This document shows, piece after piece, positions 24,029 to 35,716 of a stretch of DNA of 64,000 nucleotides; position 1 is the stretch's first letter, and each line of letters starts with the position of its first letter. A program made the translations under genes and the position numbers. The notes below the pieces were generated by a model that made no database searches, was not told the DNA's origin, and saw only the letters and a program-made list of their open reading frames with translations. The stretch is from Glebionis coronaria (taxonomy: Eukaryota > Streptophyta > Magnoliopsida > Asterales > Asteraceae). The DNA is taken from contig CM046880.1 of the NCBI GenBank assembly GCA_025667525.1, positions 595,361,895 through 595,425,894 on the forward strand, in the 5' to 3' direction.

Positions 24029-26900
24029 TGTAACACCCCATTTTGATAATGGAATATCACGCGTAATTATGGCGTGTCATCAAAGCATACAAGGAAAAAT
24101 GTCTAAACATTACATGATCATAAAAGGAAAATACCGGAATCAAACATCGGTAGTCCAAAAGTAAAACTCATCACACACAAACATAACACTGTAAAGGAAA
24201 TGACTAAACAATGTCCATAGCAAGTGTATCAAAGTAAAGATAATGCATAAAGTAAAGAAAGGCTAGAAAGCTTCCAGTCCATATGCACGTACGCTTAAAG
24301 TCTACGAGCGTCCATGAGTACCTGCCGTTTTGGGAACATAGAAAAGGAAAACGGCTGAGCAATACGCTCAGTGCACGGATGTACAATAAAGCATGAACAA
24401 TATAAGCATATAAACATATAACAGCGGAAGAAACTAAGTCCTGAATAACCCGGTTAAGTCTTGGTAAAACTGGTTTTATAGTTTGAAAAGCCTTATGTTT
24501 ATCTTATAAAAACTGTTTAACATATTCTACCATTAGCCAATATAGGTCATGAAAATCCACCGTGCATGAATACTTAGAGGGGTGACCTCATCATGCAAAT
24601 TAGAGGGGCTGCCTCTAATTTAATATACTGGTTTGGGTAGGAGGGATCAGCTCCTTGTGAAGGATGCAAGGCACACACCACATTCACACTGAGTAATCTG
24701 CTTGAAAAAATGTAACTAGGATGCACCCATACGCCCCACATGATAAATATAATAATATGTTCAAAAGCTGAAGGGACGCCACGAGCAATCACTCCGCCGT
24801 GGGGAAGTCATAACACCAGTGCCTCTAGTGTTATGGTTATGGTACCTCCATAACTAGGTGAAACTGGTCATGCATGTATATGGCTATAGGTATTCTAAAT
24901 TAAACATAATCAAATCAAACATATAAACTTATACTACGGGAAAACAGTTGGCTGCATACGGGGAATCCTAATAAGGAAAGAATGTCCATACTGAAAGGAC
25001 GGGAATCCGTACCTTATGTCCAGTGAACGAAGAAGACGAACTGAAGGGAGTCCTACTTCGGTATCACTAATGCTACATAAATACATACGTGTATAAGTAT
25101 CTGATTACTAAATACGTAACTGGTTTTATGTCATGTCTTAGCTTATTTTATACGTTCATGTCATGTTTTACTATTCTAAGCTTTAAACTGTGTTTATCTT
25201 ATATTCTGTCTATTCTGATTAATATTACTTGTATTTCATGTATTATTTTACTTATTGCGTAATAATAAGTAACTTTCCAAAAATAGCAGGTTTCCGAAAA
25301 TAGAAAGTTTCCAAAAATAGAAAGTTACCAAAAATAGAAAGTTTCCAAAAATAGAAAGTTTCCAAAAATAGAAAGTTTCCAAAAATAAAATTACTGCTTA
25401 AAATAGATAAGTTTCTAAAAATAGAAAGTTTCCATAAATAGATTAGCTGCCTTAATTAAATAAGTTTCTAAAAACAGAAAGTTTCCATAATTAGATATAA
25501 TCTGGTTAAATAAGCTAAGTATATAAGCTTAAGTGTTTTCTGATTATTTTTCTAAGTCATATTGATATAAGGTATAGTTTATTAATTATTACATGAAATT
25601 TAAATAAACTATAGGTTAAAAGTATTTAATTAAATATGACATGTTTTTAATTAAATAAAGTTAAATACTTAGGTTAAAACATGTATTATTAATTATTAAT
25701 AGTATAACCTAAGTCATGTTAACTAATTAATTATAGCCATGGTTTTTAATAATTAATTAATTATAAAGTCTAGAAAATATAAATACTTAGGTTAAAAATT
25801 CATGATCTAATAATTAAATTATAACCTAAGTCATGTTTATTAAATTAATTATGTCATGCTTTATTAATTTAATTGTTAACATAAGATTATTAAAATCATA
25901 AACCTTAACATAAACAATGAACCGGATCGTGACTAGAAACCATGAACCGGACCCGTAATCAACACCATACCCCGAACCACTTCGGGGTTTCCCCCTGTTT
26001 GCTGCTGCCGTGGGAGCCACACCACCAAACCGAGACCTTGTGGTCTCGTTGGTGGTCTATAAGCCAAACCGAGACCCCCTTGGGGTTCGGTTTAGGCGCC
26101 GGCCAAACAAAACACCCCTAAATCCTCCTTTTTTATTTACCAAATAACCATTTACATGTTTGATTTATGTTTTTAATTAGGTATTTAAAAACATCATGTT
26201 CTTATTTAATTTAATAATCAAAACAAAAAGAAAAAGGATTTAGAAAGGTATACCGAATGCGTGGATCTAACGAGGATGAATAAACACGAACACTTGCACC
26301 AAATTCAAGATCAAAAATCAAATAAACACCCCCTTTGTGTCTTGTATATGCGGCGGCCAAGAGAAGAGCAAGAAGGAAAAGGAGAAAATCTTTTTAGGTT
26401 TTTGATTGTTTTACTGTAAAGTGAAAAGTGAATACAAGATTTCACATTAACCCTTGTTAGTTAAAAATTTAGATGGGCTTGGCCCATCTCTTGGTGTAGC
26501 CGCGGGTAAGGGGCCCCACATGGGGTAACCCGTACCTTTTTCCGAGTCTAATTCTTTTAGTGTTCGTTTGTGTTTTATCGTGTTCGTGTTTTATGTGTTC
26601 TCGTTAATTATTAACCGTGACTTAATATATTTATGCGTGTTCGTAATAAATATATATACATAATTAATATAAGCTCGTGATTAACTTACGTTCATGATTT
26701 CATGATCGCATGTTCGTGATTAATTATTGTTTGAATAATTATTGTGTGTTCATACGTAATAAATACTTATCGTGTTCTAACACGTACGTAATACTTAAAG
26801 TTTTAATACGTGAACGTAATCATACTATAAAAGTAAAGTTTTAATCTAGTACGCACGATCTAAAGAGTACTATTCATGGCAAAAGCATGCGGGTTTTACA
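24029..26900 (-). repeat. 3' LTR of Ty3 element T2 (about 2.87 kb)
   Basis: On the minus strand it starts TGTAAAACCCGCATGC at 26900, right after a purine tract, and ends GGGGTGTTACA at 24029, right against copia gag. The termini are TGTA/TACA. The inverted partial copy at 1-1375 supports the right-hand half. It contains a 17-base tandem repeat at 25288-25390 and GC-richer text near 25920-26100. The track ORFs inside it resemble nothing. Confidence 0.85.
25288..25390. repeat. 17-bp tandem repeat within the T2 LTR
   Basis: About six units of 'gtttccaaaaatagaaa' with few changes. Related but more diverged units lie at 1-135 in the inverted LTR fragment and again at 25400-25490. Confidence 0.8.
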
Positions 26901-26916
26901 ACTCTTCTCCCCTAAA
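26901..26916 (-). other. Polypurine tract of T2
   Basis: On the minus strand TTTAGGGGAGAAGAGT directly precedes the LTR start TGTAAAAC. This is the usual primer for plus-strand synthesis in Ty3 elements. Confidence 0.75.
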
Positions 26917-26978
26917 AAGAATAATTCGTCCCTGAATTATAGATAAAGTAAACTGGAAAAGAAGAACATACCCGAATT

Positions 26979-29900
26979 CAAAATATGAAATGAGGGTAAG
27001 AAGCCCGGATAGACTCCTCTGTTTCCCAAGTGGCTTCCCGCTTGGTATGTCCCTCCAAAGGATTTTGACGAATGTAATCGTCTTCCTTCTCATGACTCGT
27101 TCTTGTCTGTCAAGAACTCGTTCGGGTTCTTCTATGAAGGTGAGATCTTCACGTATCTGTTCCAGTGGATACTGAACCATGTGAAGGGGATGATACTGGT
27201 ACCCTCTGAGTAAGGACACATGAAACACGTTGTGTACATGCGAAAGCTGCGGAGGTAACGCTAACCGGTAAGATACTTCACCGACTCGTTCAATGATATC
27301 AAACGGTCCGATGAAACGAGGACTGAGCTTCCCTTTAATCCCGAAGCGTCTAACACCATGTGCCGGCGAAACCTTAAGGAAGACGTGATCTCCTACGTTA
27401 AAATGTATGTCCCTACGATGCTTATCGGCGTAACTCTTCTGACGTGACCGTGCTTCCTGAAGTTTCTGCTTAGCTACTGCGATCTTTTCATTGTTCATCT
27501 CTATGATTTCTGGTCCTTCAAGTGTTCGCTCGCCAACCTGATCCCAGAAGATTGGGGTTCGACACTTTCTGCCATACAACATCTCGAAAGGAGCACACTT
27601 GATACTTGCGTGCCAACTGTTGTTGTATGCAAACTCCACCAAACATATATAATCGTCCCAATCACCCGTCTATTACAACGCACATGACCGTAACATGTCT
27701 TCCAATGTCTGAATTGTTCGCTCTGACTGTCCGTCTGTTTGAGGATGAAAAGCCGTGCTAAGCTTAAGTTGTGTACCCCAAGCTTTCTGCAGACTCTACC
27801 AAAATCGTGAAGTGAAACGAGGATCTCTGTCTGAGACGATGCTGGATGGAGCACCGTGGAGTCTCATGATCTCTCTTCTATACGTATCGGCGAGTTTACT
27901 TACCGGATCTTCCTTGCGGATCGGTAAGAAATAAGCTGATTTGGTAAGTCGATCTACGATAACCCAAATTGCATCGTGCTTCCTCTTGGTAGGCGGAAGA
28001 CCAGTAACAAACTCCATGGTGATTTTGTCCCACTTCCACTCTGGAATATCTAACGGTTGAAGAAGACCGCCAGATCGCTGATGCTCAAACTTAACCTGCT
28101 GGCAGGTAAGACATTTGGAGACGAAAGTGGCCACATCCTGTTTCATACCACTCCACCAAAAGTACTGCTTGATGTCATGTTACATCTTAGTCGAACCGGG
28201 ATGTATAGAGAATGGGGAGCTATGAGCTTCAGCTAACAAGGCTTCCCGGAGTTCTTGGTCATCAGGAACACAAAGTCTTGTGCCCTGCCATACGATACCA
28301 TCTGCATCTACTCTGAATTCCGTATGTTTCTCCAAATTCTGAACTATCGCCCAGATTTCTCCATCATCTTGCTGAGCTTCCTTGATCTTAGAGAGTAACT
28401 CGGGTTCTACTATAAGATTAGCCTAGTAACCGTGTTGTCCACGTACCATGATCTCGATGTCTAGTCGCTCCAAGTATCTTATGATTTCCTCCTCAATTTT
28501 AATGTCGTTGATCATTCCGGACTTCCTTCTAAGAGCATATGCTACTACATTTGCCTTTCCGGGATGATACTGTAGATTAATGTCATAATCCTTCAACAGC
28601 TCTAACCATCTCCTATGTCTCATGTTCAATTCACGTTGAGTGAAGATATACTTCAAGCTTTTGTGGTCCGCGAAAATGTCACATGATTCTCCATATAAGT
28701 AGTGCCTCCATATCTTCAATGCAAACACGACTACAGCAAGTTCCAAGTCATGCGTAGGGTAATTTTCTTCATAAGGCTTAAGCTGCCGTGAAGCGTACGC
28801 GATCACTTTCCCATGTTGCATGAGAACACAGCCAAGTCCCTTCCCCGATGCATCACTATAGATTTGAAATCCACCCGTACCAGATGGGAGAGTAAGAATA
28901 GGTGCTTATACTAGCTTCTGCTTCAGGTCTTCAAAGCTCTTCTCTCGTTCTTCAGTCCAGACGAATTTCTCCCCTTTCCGCATCAGTTTGGTCAATGGTA
29001 GTGCTAAGCGAGAAAAGTTCTCCACGAACCTACGGTAATAGCCAGCTAAGCCTAAGAAACTGCGGACTTCCGTTGCTAATTTCGGCCTCGACCACTTAGT
29101 AATGGCCTCAACCTTCACTGGATCCATAGTGATTCCTTCTGCTAATACAATGTGACCTAGGAATGCCACCTTGTCTAACCAGAACTCATACTTGGAGAAT
29201 TTAGCATACAACTGCTTCTGGCGAAGAATCTGTAGTACTGTACGAAGATGGTCTTCGTGTTCCTCCTTGGACTTTGAGAAAATCAGGATGTCATCGATAA
29301 AGACAATGACGAACTTGTCCAGAAATTCATGGAAGATTATGTTCATCAAGTCCATGAACACTGCTGGAGCATTTGTCAGGCCAAATGGCATAACTAAAAA
29401 TTCGTAGTGGCCATAGCGGGTACGAAAAGCAGTCTTGGCGATATCCTGCCCCTTGACTCGTAGCTGATGATAGCCTGACCTAAGATCAATCTTAGAGAAG
29501 TGTTTGGCCCCTTGGAGTTGGTCAAACAGATCATCTATCCGCGGCAGTGGATACCTATTCCGGATAGTAATCTTGTTGAGCTCGCGATAGTCTATGCAAA
29601 GACGCATACTGTCGTCCTTCTTCTTAACAAATAAGACCGGTGCGCCCCATGGAGATGCGCTCGGTCGAATGAAACCTCGTTCTAGAAGTTCTTGCAGTTG
29701 ATCCTTCAGCTCCTTCAACTCTATGGGAGCCATGCGATAAGGAGCCTTGGAGATCGGTTCAGCTCCTGGAATAAGCTCGATATTGAATTCTACTTCTCGT
29801 GCAGGTGGTATGCTTGGAAGTTCTTCTAGAAATACATCTTGGAATTCCGACACTATTGGTTGATCCTGAATTGATGGAGATTCAGCATCCATGTCGTGAA

Positions 29901-30462
29901 CTGTAGCTAGATAACCCTCGCAGCCATGTGACAGTAGTGCACGCGCTTGCAGGGTAGATATGATTTGTACAGACCGTCCGGGTACGAACCCGTTATGAAT
30001 GTACTCTGGTGCATTAACATCATCGAAGATAACTCGATATGAATGGCAGTCTATGGTAGCATGATGCTTGGATAGCCAATCCATGCCCAAAATCATGTCG
30101 AAGTCATTCATGTCCAGCGGAAGTGCGTCAACAGGACGAACCTTATCGTCACACTCTAGGGGAAGACTCTTGTATACATGGGTGATTAATACAGAGTCCC
30201 TCAAAGGCGTGGAAATAGTAAGTCTATTTTCTCGTGGCATGGGGAGCATCCTAATGTTCTTAGCATAGGCAGTAGAAATGACCGAGTGAGTAGCACCCGT
30301 ATCGAAAAGAACACACGCAGCTTGACCATACATATACAAGATTCCAATGATGGTACCTGTAGACTTGTTGGCCTGGTCTCGAGATGTCGTGTAGACACGC
30401 CCATTGGTAGAAGGCGGCTTGGTATCAGCATCTCCCGATGTGCCCTCCATCTCGCCCTTACG
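26979..30462 (-). pseudogene. pol of Ty3 element T2: protease, RT, RNase H, integrase, chromodomain
   Basis: Protease: [13 protein letters not shown] near 30300. [17 protein letters not shown] and catalytic FIDD at 29290-29301, within an open 520-codon stretch. RNase [18 protein letters not shown]. Integrase: CLTCQQVK zinc part, then WDKITMEFVTGLP, where the first catalytic Asp appears as Glu, then SDRDPRFTSRFW and the GPFDIIERVGEVSYRLALP C-terminal block. A Tekay-type chromodomain end (EEPERVLDRQERVMRRK, then ATWETEESIRASYP after a one-base shift near 27045) stops at 26979. Stops lie near 28906 (before APILTLP), 28423, 28180, 27797 and a double stop near 27670. It is inactive but well preserved. 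Confidence 0.9.
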
Positions 30463-30605
30463 GCAATCCTTCATGATATGGCCAGGAAGACCACACTTGA
30501 AGCATGCGTCAGTGTTACGACGACATGGCCCTGGGTGCCTACGGTGGCAAGTAGAGCAAAGAGGATGAGTATATCCTCCAGTAGGTGCTCTGGCTGGCTG
30601 AGAAC

Positions 30606-30678
30606 CTGATTAAACATTTTACATAAGACATGATAATAGGGTACAAAGGAAAATGCGGATAATCGTAAGATTGAATAC
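30606..30678 (-). other. Candidate intron 3 in T2 gag (73 nt)
   Basis: Donor ACTG/GTATTC, acceptor TTTAATCAG/G, AT-rich inside with several stops. Removal keeps the frame (ACT-G/GT-TCT) and leads straight into the zinc knuckles. Confidence 0.55.
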
Positions 30679-30758
30679 CAGTTATAGCTTGACGGCTAGG
30701 CTGTGAACCTCTCTGGTTCTGGTCCCTACCGTTTCCATGGTTCCTGGTAGAAGATTTG

Positions 30759-30818
30759 CTAAAGTGTCAAAAATGAGTTATAACATGACATCATAAGAAA
30801 ATGCGTAAGTATTAGGAC
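30759..30818 (-). other. Candidate intron 2 in T2 gag (60 nt)
   Basis: Donor GCAG/GTCCTA is non-ideal; acceptor is ACTTTAG/C. Removal keeps the frame (AGC-AG/C). Confidence 0.5.
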
Positions 30819-30967
30819 CTGCTGCCGTTGGAGTGTCCGACGTTGTTACGGTAATTATCATTACCGCCACGCCTATCCATAGCAGAACGGTTGTTAGTCT
30901 GACCGTTTCCCTTGGCTGATGAGGCTGCTGTTGAGTAGCCGGCTGAGACCGGTCCCCAGTTTTCTGC

Positions 30968-31050
30968 CTGGAAGATACGATTTAAGAGATGAATGATTGA
31001 CATATATAGAAAGAATACGGGTTGGTCACCGCTTGAATACGAATGTTTAC
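30968..31050 (-). other. Candidate intron 1 in T2 gag (83 nt)
   Basis: Donor AGAG/GTAAAC, acceptor ATCTTCCAG/G, AT-rich inside. Contains a stop immediately after the donor (the TAA of GTAA), so reading through would end gag. Confidence 0.5.
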
Positions 31051-31748
31051 CTCTTGTCGGGTTTCTCAGCTTCCCCGAACTCATCTCTCTCATGCAGCAT
31101 CTCCAGCTTATGTGTCGCATCGGCCACTTGTGCTACAGTGTTGAACATAGCACACACCAGATTGTTTGCGACCGATGTGCGATGAGCCCACCTAAAGTGG
31201 TGTGCCTGCTCTTCCGGAGTACCTGCTGCTGCACCAAGGAAACCAGCTAAGCGAAGAAAGAGCTGCATAAACTCATAGCTATACTCCCTCTTGAGCTTGT
31301 CTTGCTCAGCCTTGGGAAAGAACTGCTCCATCACCCTATCTTTGAACTGAGCCCATGTCAAACCAGCCACCCAATCGTCACCTCCCTCAGCTTGCATCAA
31401 AGCTAACCACCAATTTAACACATCGCCTTCGAACTAGTAGCATGCCAACCTCGCCTTGAACACGGGGTCACAACCCATAGCATTGAAAATCTTCTTTATG
31501 TGAGCCAACCAGCTTTCAGCGTCACTGGGGCTATCTGCTTTCTTAAAAGCTCGAGGACGGAGCTTGTTGAATCTCTCCAGCCATACTGCCAATGTCACTG
31601 GAGGAGGAGGAGGAGGTGTTTGGTTATGCTGTTGATTGTTGGTAGCTTGAACCTCAGCCCTGATGTCGTTCCTCATTTGAGGAAGCAAAGCTTGCATTTC
31701 ATCTTGGATTGTTGCATTGAGTTGTTCCTGTTCGCGTGTGAGAACCAT

Positions 31749-32170
31749 CTGACAGTATAACATAAAACATATGATTAAACATATCAAAACATAAAATATA
31801 TATACATGAAAAAAAATTATACCAATAAATCAAGAGAAAAATTTTATTCAAGAAAATTTGTGTATGAATGCATGATGCAGTTTTATGAAAACTTTTGTAT
31901 GCTCGAGAGTGAACGCCTATGGTCAGTTCACCCAAAACAAAAGACATGGCGAGGGGACGCCTATGGGTCGGTCCCAAATTAAAAAGTTTCGATAAAACAC
32001 ATGCGACTAAATAGGGTCAGTCTTGTACTAACCATTACTTAGTCATAAACCTGCGACAATGACATATATATGTATGCATAAAAATGATGAATGCATGAAA
32101 ACGACTGTCAGTTCTAGGAAGACCATAGTGACTACCCACTAATCACAGGAACAAAGAAGACGAACTGAAG
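31749..32170 (-). other. 5' leader of T2, truncated
   Basis: Non-coding, AT-rich sequence upstream of gag. No primer-binding site is seen. Near 32153-32170 it carries about 18 bases, 'agaagacgaactgaaggg', that also occur in the T2 LTR near 25029-25046, exactly where the sequence jumps to the integrase scrap. Confidence 0.55.
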
Positions 32171-32924
32171 GGTAAGATACTTCACTGACTCGTTCAATGA
32201 TATCAAACGGTCCGATGAAACGAGGACTGAGCTTCCCTTTAATCCCGAAGCGTCTAACAACACGTGCCGGTGAAACCTTAAGGAAGACGTGATCTCCTAC
32301 GTTAAAATGTATGTCCCTACGATGCTTATCGGCGTAACTCTTCTGACGTGAACGTGCTTCCTGAAGTTTCTACTTAGCTACTGTGATCTTTTCATTGGTC
32401 ATCTCTATGATTTCTGGTCCTTCAAGTGTTCGCTCGCCAACCTGATCCCAGCAAATTGGGGTGCGACACTTTCTGCCATACAACATCTCGAAAGGAGCAC
32501 ACTTGATACTTGCGTGCCAACTGGTGTTGTATGCAAACTCCACCAAACAGACATAATCGTCCCAATCACCCGTCCATTCCAACGCACATGACCTCAACAT
32601 GTCTTCCAATGTCTGAATTGTTCGCTCCGACTGTTCGTCTGTTTGAGGATGAAAAGCCGTGCTAAGCTTAAGTTGTGTACCCCAAGCTTTTTGCAGACTC
32701 TTCCAAAATCGCGAAGTGAAACGAGGATCTCTGTCTGAGACGATGCTGGATGGAGCACCGTGGAGTCTCATGATCTCTCTTCTATACGTATCGGCGAGTT
32801 TACTTACCAGATCTTCCTTGCGGATCGGTAAGAAATGAGCTGATTTGGTAAGTCGATCTACGATAACCCAAATTGCATCGTGCTTCCTCTTGGTAGGCGG
32901 AAGACCAGTAACAAAATCCGTGGG
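32171..32924 (-). pseudogene. Duplicated fragment of a T2-family integrase
   Basis: This 754-base piece matches T2 pol at about 27268-28016 in the same orientation with only scattered differences. It holds SDRDPRFTSRFWKSLQKAWG, the [19 protein letters not shown] block with the third catalytic residue, and FEMLYGRKCRTP. It lacks the stops that T2 has at 27797 and near 27670 but has its own stop after EKITVAK at 32370. The left end joins T2 leader; the right end joins copia C2 gag. Confidence 0.85.
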
Positions 32925-33361
32925 ACATAGGCAAACTTATCAAAAGTATCATAAAGCTTACACTCTCGTTCTTGTTTAGTTAAGGAAGTGCCTTGCATTA
33001 GAACACGAATTCTATCCCATAACTCTTTGGCAACTTTATGTTTACTGACGAGTTTGTAGACATCTGGAGGAAGGGCTTGGAGAATGATATTTGTAGCTTG
33101 TTTATCACACTTGTCTTATATCTTAGCATCTCTAGTTAGTTCACCTGTTGTGCGAGGACGAGTAACAGCACCTTCCGTCACAATACCATATACCAATGGT
33201 CCATTGAGCACTGATGCCCAAATTAGATGTCCATTTTCTTTGTTTAACATATAAAGTTCCATTCGGGAAGCCCAATCCTTATACATAGTCTTCACCAACA
33301 TTGGTGGACGATTATCCGTACCCGAGAGGATGGACTTATCCGTAAGAGATGTGTACTCCAT
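32925..33361 (-). pseudogene. N-terminal gag of copia C2
   Basis: Starts MEYTSLTDKSILSGTDNRPP and has MYKDWASRMELYMLNKENG, the N-terminal gag domain of a common plant copia family. A stop at 33116-33118 interrupts it; the same frame continues with CDKQATNIILQALPPDVYKL and LYDTFDKFAYVP up to the junction at about 32925. About 145 codons remain. Confidence 0.75.
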
Positions 33362-33599
33362 TTCGATAAGTAAAGATTTTCAAAGTTGATCGATCAATGA
33401 GAGAAAGTAAACGTATTTGTTGTTGTTTGTTAAAGCCGAGAAATAATATTGAAATCCCCTAAATTATGTTCTCGATAAACCAAAAATTCCAAGTCAAAAT
33501 TGCACACGGTTAAAAATTTTCAAAAACACGTTTTTTGAAAAAAAATGTTGGATCGCAACACTTGATCGTAGTGGGGATCGCAGTCCTTGATCGTGACGA

Positions 33600-33845
33600 G
33601 CGATCGCACTCCTTGATCGCACCCAACGATCGTACTCCTTGATTGCACCCAACGATCGTACTCGGATCATACTAGTGATCGTACCCAACGATCGTACTCG
33701 GATCACACTAGTGATCGTACCCAACGATCGTACTCGGATCGTACTAGTGATCGTACCCAAGGATCGTACTCGGATCGTACTAGTGATCGTACCCAGCGAT
33801 CGTACTCGGATGGCACTAGTGATCGTACCCAACGATCGTAGCCTG
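33600..33845. repeat. 36-bp minisatellite rich in GATC, CGATCG and GTAC in the C2 leader
   Basis: Five full 36-base units begin at 33648, 33684, 33720, 33756 and 33792, plus a partial one at 33828. Each contains 'acccaacgatcgtactcgg' and 'actagtgatcgt' with one to three changes. Left of it are two 26-base relatives (about 33600-33650). The apparent 112-codon reading frame across it on the minus strand is only a product of the repeat. Confidence 0.9.
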
Positions 33846-34180
33846 TGATCGCAGTGAGTGATCGTATTATGTTATCGTGCTATTGGATCGCAAGTAGAAA
33901 CCCCAGGTTGATGGGATCACAATACACAGATTGTACTATGGTTACCACTTTTCTCGGATAGTACAATAACACAACAAATTCGAGATTCTAAGCCTAAAAA
34001 TGAATCAAACACCTAAAAATTTTGTGTTTTTAACCAAAATAACAATACCAAATCACTACAACAAGTAAGTAGATGAAGTATATCAAGATTAAACATTAAA
34101 AAAAATTGTCCGAATGTTTTTAGGATCAAAATAGGCGAGAGAATCAAGAACACAAACACAAAACCAAACAATCATCCCAT

Positions 34181-34196
34181 GGCTCTTGATACCATT
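34181..34196 (-). other. Primer-binding site of copia C2
   Basis: On the minus strand AATGGTATCAAGAGCC follows the LTR end directly; it is an iMet-type primer site (TGGTATCAGAGC) with one extra A. Confidence 0.7.
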
Positions 34197-34513
34197 TGTA
34201 GGATATGTAAATCTTGCTTATGTTTTAGAGAAAGAAAGAGATAGAAAGATAGATGATTTCACACACACTTTAGAGAGATAAAGTGATTAACTATGTGTAA
34301 AATGAAATGAAACCACACCCTCTCCATCTAAGGAGAGGGTTTATATACCAAGCCCATAAGATGGGCTTGGGCTTACAATTGGGCCGGCCATACAAGCATG
34401 GACCGGGATTTTCCTTGTTGATATATTAAAAGATATCTGGACTACGAGCTACTACTTAATATATTGTCGGAGTGACCGATTCTTCCTAAATACGTAAAAA
34501 CGTATTTCCAACA
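34197..34513 (-). repeat. 5' LTR of copia C2 (317 bp)
   Basis: Minus strand: begins TGTTGGAAATACG at 34513, ends ATATCCTACA at 34197, TATA box (GTATATAAAC) near 34330-34340. The primer site follows at once. Confidence 0.8.
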
Positions 34514-35716
34514 AGAACGTAAAACCTTCATGTGCAATCTCATTCAGTCATTAAGTTTTCTCTCCATTATAACATCGTCCAAGATTTCACATGACGACAT
34601 TGTAACTTCAAGTGTTCTTCAATTAGATGGCATATGAATTAAATTTAGGGTATAAATTTTGATGTCAAGATCAATGTATGGAGAAGCATGCATACAACTC
34701 CATATCATAAGTTTAATAAAACATTTAGTAAACTTTTTCCACGAAACTAAATTTCTACATAAGTTATGTTGAGGTATTGGTTTAAACCAATTTAAAGTAT
34801 TACCCACAACTATTCACAACGTACGTCTCCTAGAACTCGGCTAGAGCACAAACCAATAACCTTATTCATTGTGTTTCGAATGTGAATTTGTGGTAAATCA
34901 ACCTTAAGGTATGATGAAAATAATAATCGTAGGTAATTTCAATTTGACGCACAGGAGAGCTGGGAATTCAGCCAGCGATTAATGGCATAACACCTCCTTC
35001 CTTAACCGGGTACAAAACCAGCGGTGTGTTAAACCCACTTTATAGTTTTTCAAAAAGAAGTAGCCGTTAGATTATTATTGCAATTCACCAATCAACGTAA
35101 TCTTATGTAATTTAAAACCCTAACAAATCATTATTTTAATATGACTTACTCCATATTATTTCTTTTCATAAAAAAAACTCTTGTTTACAACAATTCAACA
35201 ATTTTTTATATAAACAAGTAAAAAAACTAAATCATAAACACCTAATAACAATTTATATGTGCAAGAAATAAATTAAATAGCCACATGCATACGATTTATT
35301 CAATAATCATCAAATCCAGGTCTTTATATTCATATAAAAGTCTTCCCTAATTCAAGATTTATTGAACTAAATAAAACAAGTAGCACATAAAAATCATATA
35401 AACATATAATTTTACGATCCATGAAATCATGCACGTTATCATGGATTCTCCCTCAAATCTTAACAATTAAATCTCTACGGATGGTAACCATACATGACAT
35501 AACATATTAATCCTGCAATTTAATATAAAATTACCCCATATGTAATTTAGAGTTTCTAAAACAATTCCTTTTTTTAATAAAATTTGGCCAAACCCCTAAT
35601 TTTTAAAAAACAAAACCCTAATTTTTAAAAAACCTAAAAAAACATGTAGTTTTAACTCAAAACAATTATTAGCTAAAAAACTTTAGATTTTTTTATAACT
35701 ATAACATGTTAAAACG
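34514..35716. other. AT-rich non-coding DNA, no gene seen
   Basis: No reading frame or RNA gene was recognised. 'aaaccctaatttttaaaaaa' occurs twice near 35584-35632. It may be the remains of another LTR or its leader, given the next feature. Confidence 0.4.

Larger units (their letters stand above)
30463..31748 (-). pseudogene. gag of Ty3 element T2, interrupted by three intron-like gaps
   Basis: The ATG at 31748 gives MVLTREQEQLN, then WLERFNKLRPRAF and the gag domain (FEGDVLNWWLALMQAEGG), with a TAG at 31434-31436 just before FEG. After EAEKPDKR at 31051 three GT-AG gaps follow: 31050-30968, 30818-30759 and 30678-30606. Removing the second and third joins GSNGSR-type text into SSTRNHGNGRDQNQRGSQPSRQ (shown here only as the motif order) and then [12 protein letters not shown] plus [14 protein letters not shown], a double zinc knuckle, in one frame with protease. 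After the first gap a one-base shift near 30910 is still needed. I read these as real or former introns. Confidence 0.75.
24029..32170 (-). mobile_element. Ty3/gypsy chromovirus (Tekay-like) retrotransposon T2, 5' LTR missing
   Basis: Minus-strand order: leader (32170 to 31749), gag with intron-like gaps (31748 to 30463), protease-RT-RNase H-integrase-chromodomain (30462 to 26979), polypurine tract, 3' LTR (26900 to 24029). The left end lies inside copia C1 gag. On the right the 5' LTR and primer site are absent, and the leader is fused at about 32170 to an integrase scrap. No continuation of C1 gag was found beyond it, so the right flank was deleted or rearranged after insertion. Confidence 0.88.
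32925..34513 (-). mobile_element. 5' end of a second copia retrotransposon, C2
   Basis: Minus-strand order: 5' LTR (34513 to 34197), primer site, leader with a 36-bp minisatellite, start of gag (33361 to 32925). The rest is missing, replaced by the integrase scrap. Gag type differs from C1, so this is not the lost 5' end of C1. Confidence 0.8.

Noticed and set aside
1..26900. The LTR piece at 1-1375 and the LTR at 24029-26900 as the two ends of one element
   Set aside because: They are in opposite orientation, so they belong to separate insertions of one family.
33116..33361. C2 gag as the missing N-terminus of copia C1 gag beyond the T2 insertion
   Set aside because: The gag families differ, and C2 has its own LTR and primer site nearby.
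33494..33832. 112-codon minus-strand frame with a repeated TITS-RVRSLG pattern
   Set aside because: It is a by-product of the 36-base minisatellite, whose period is a multiple of three.
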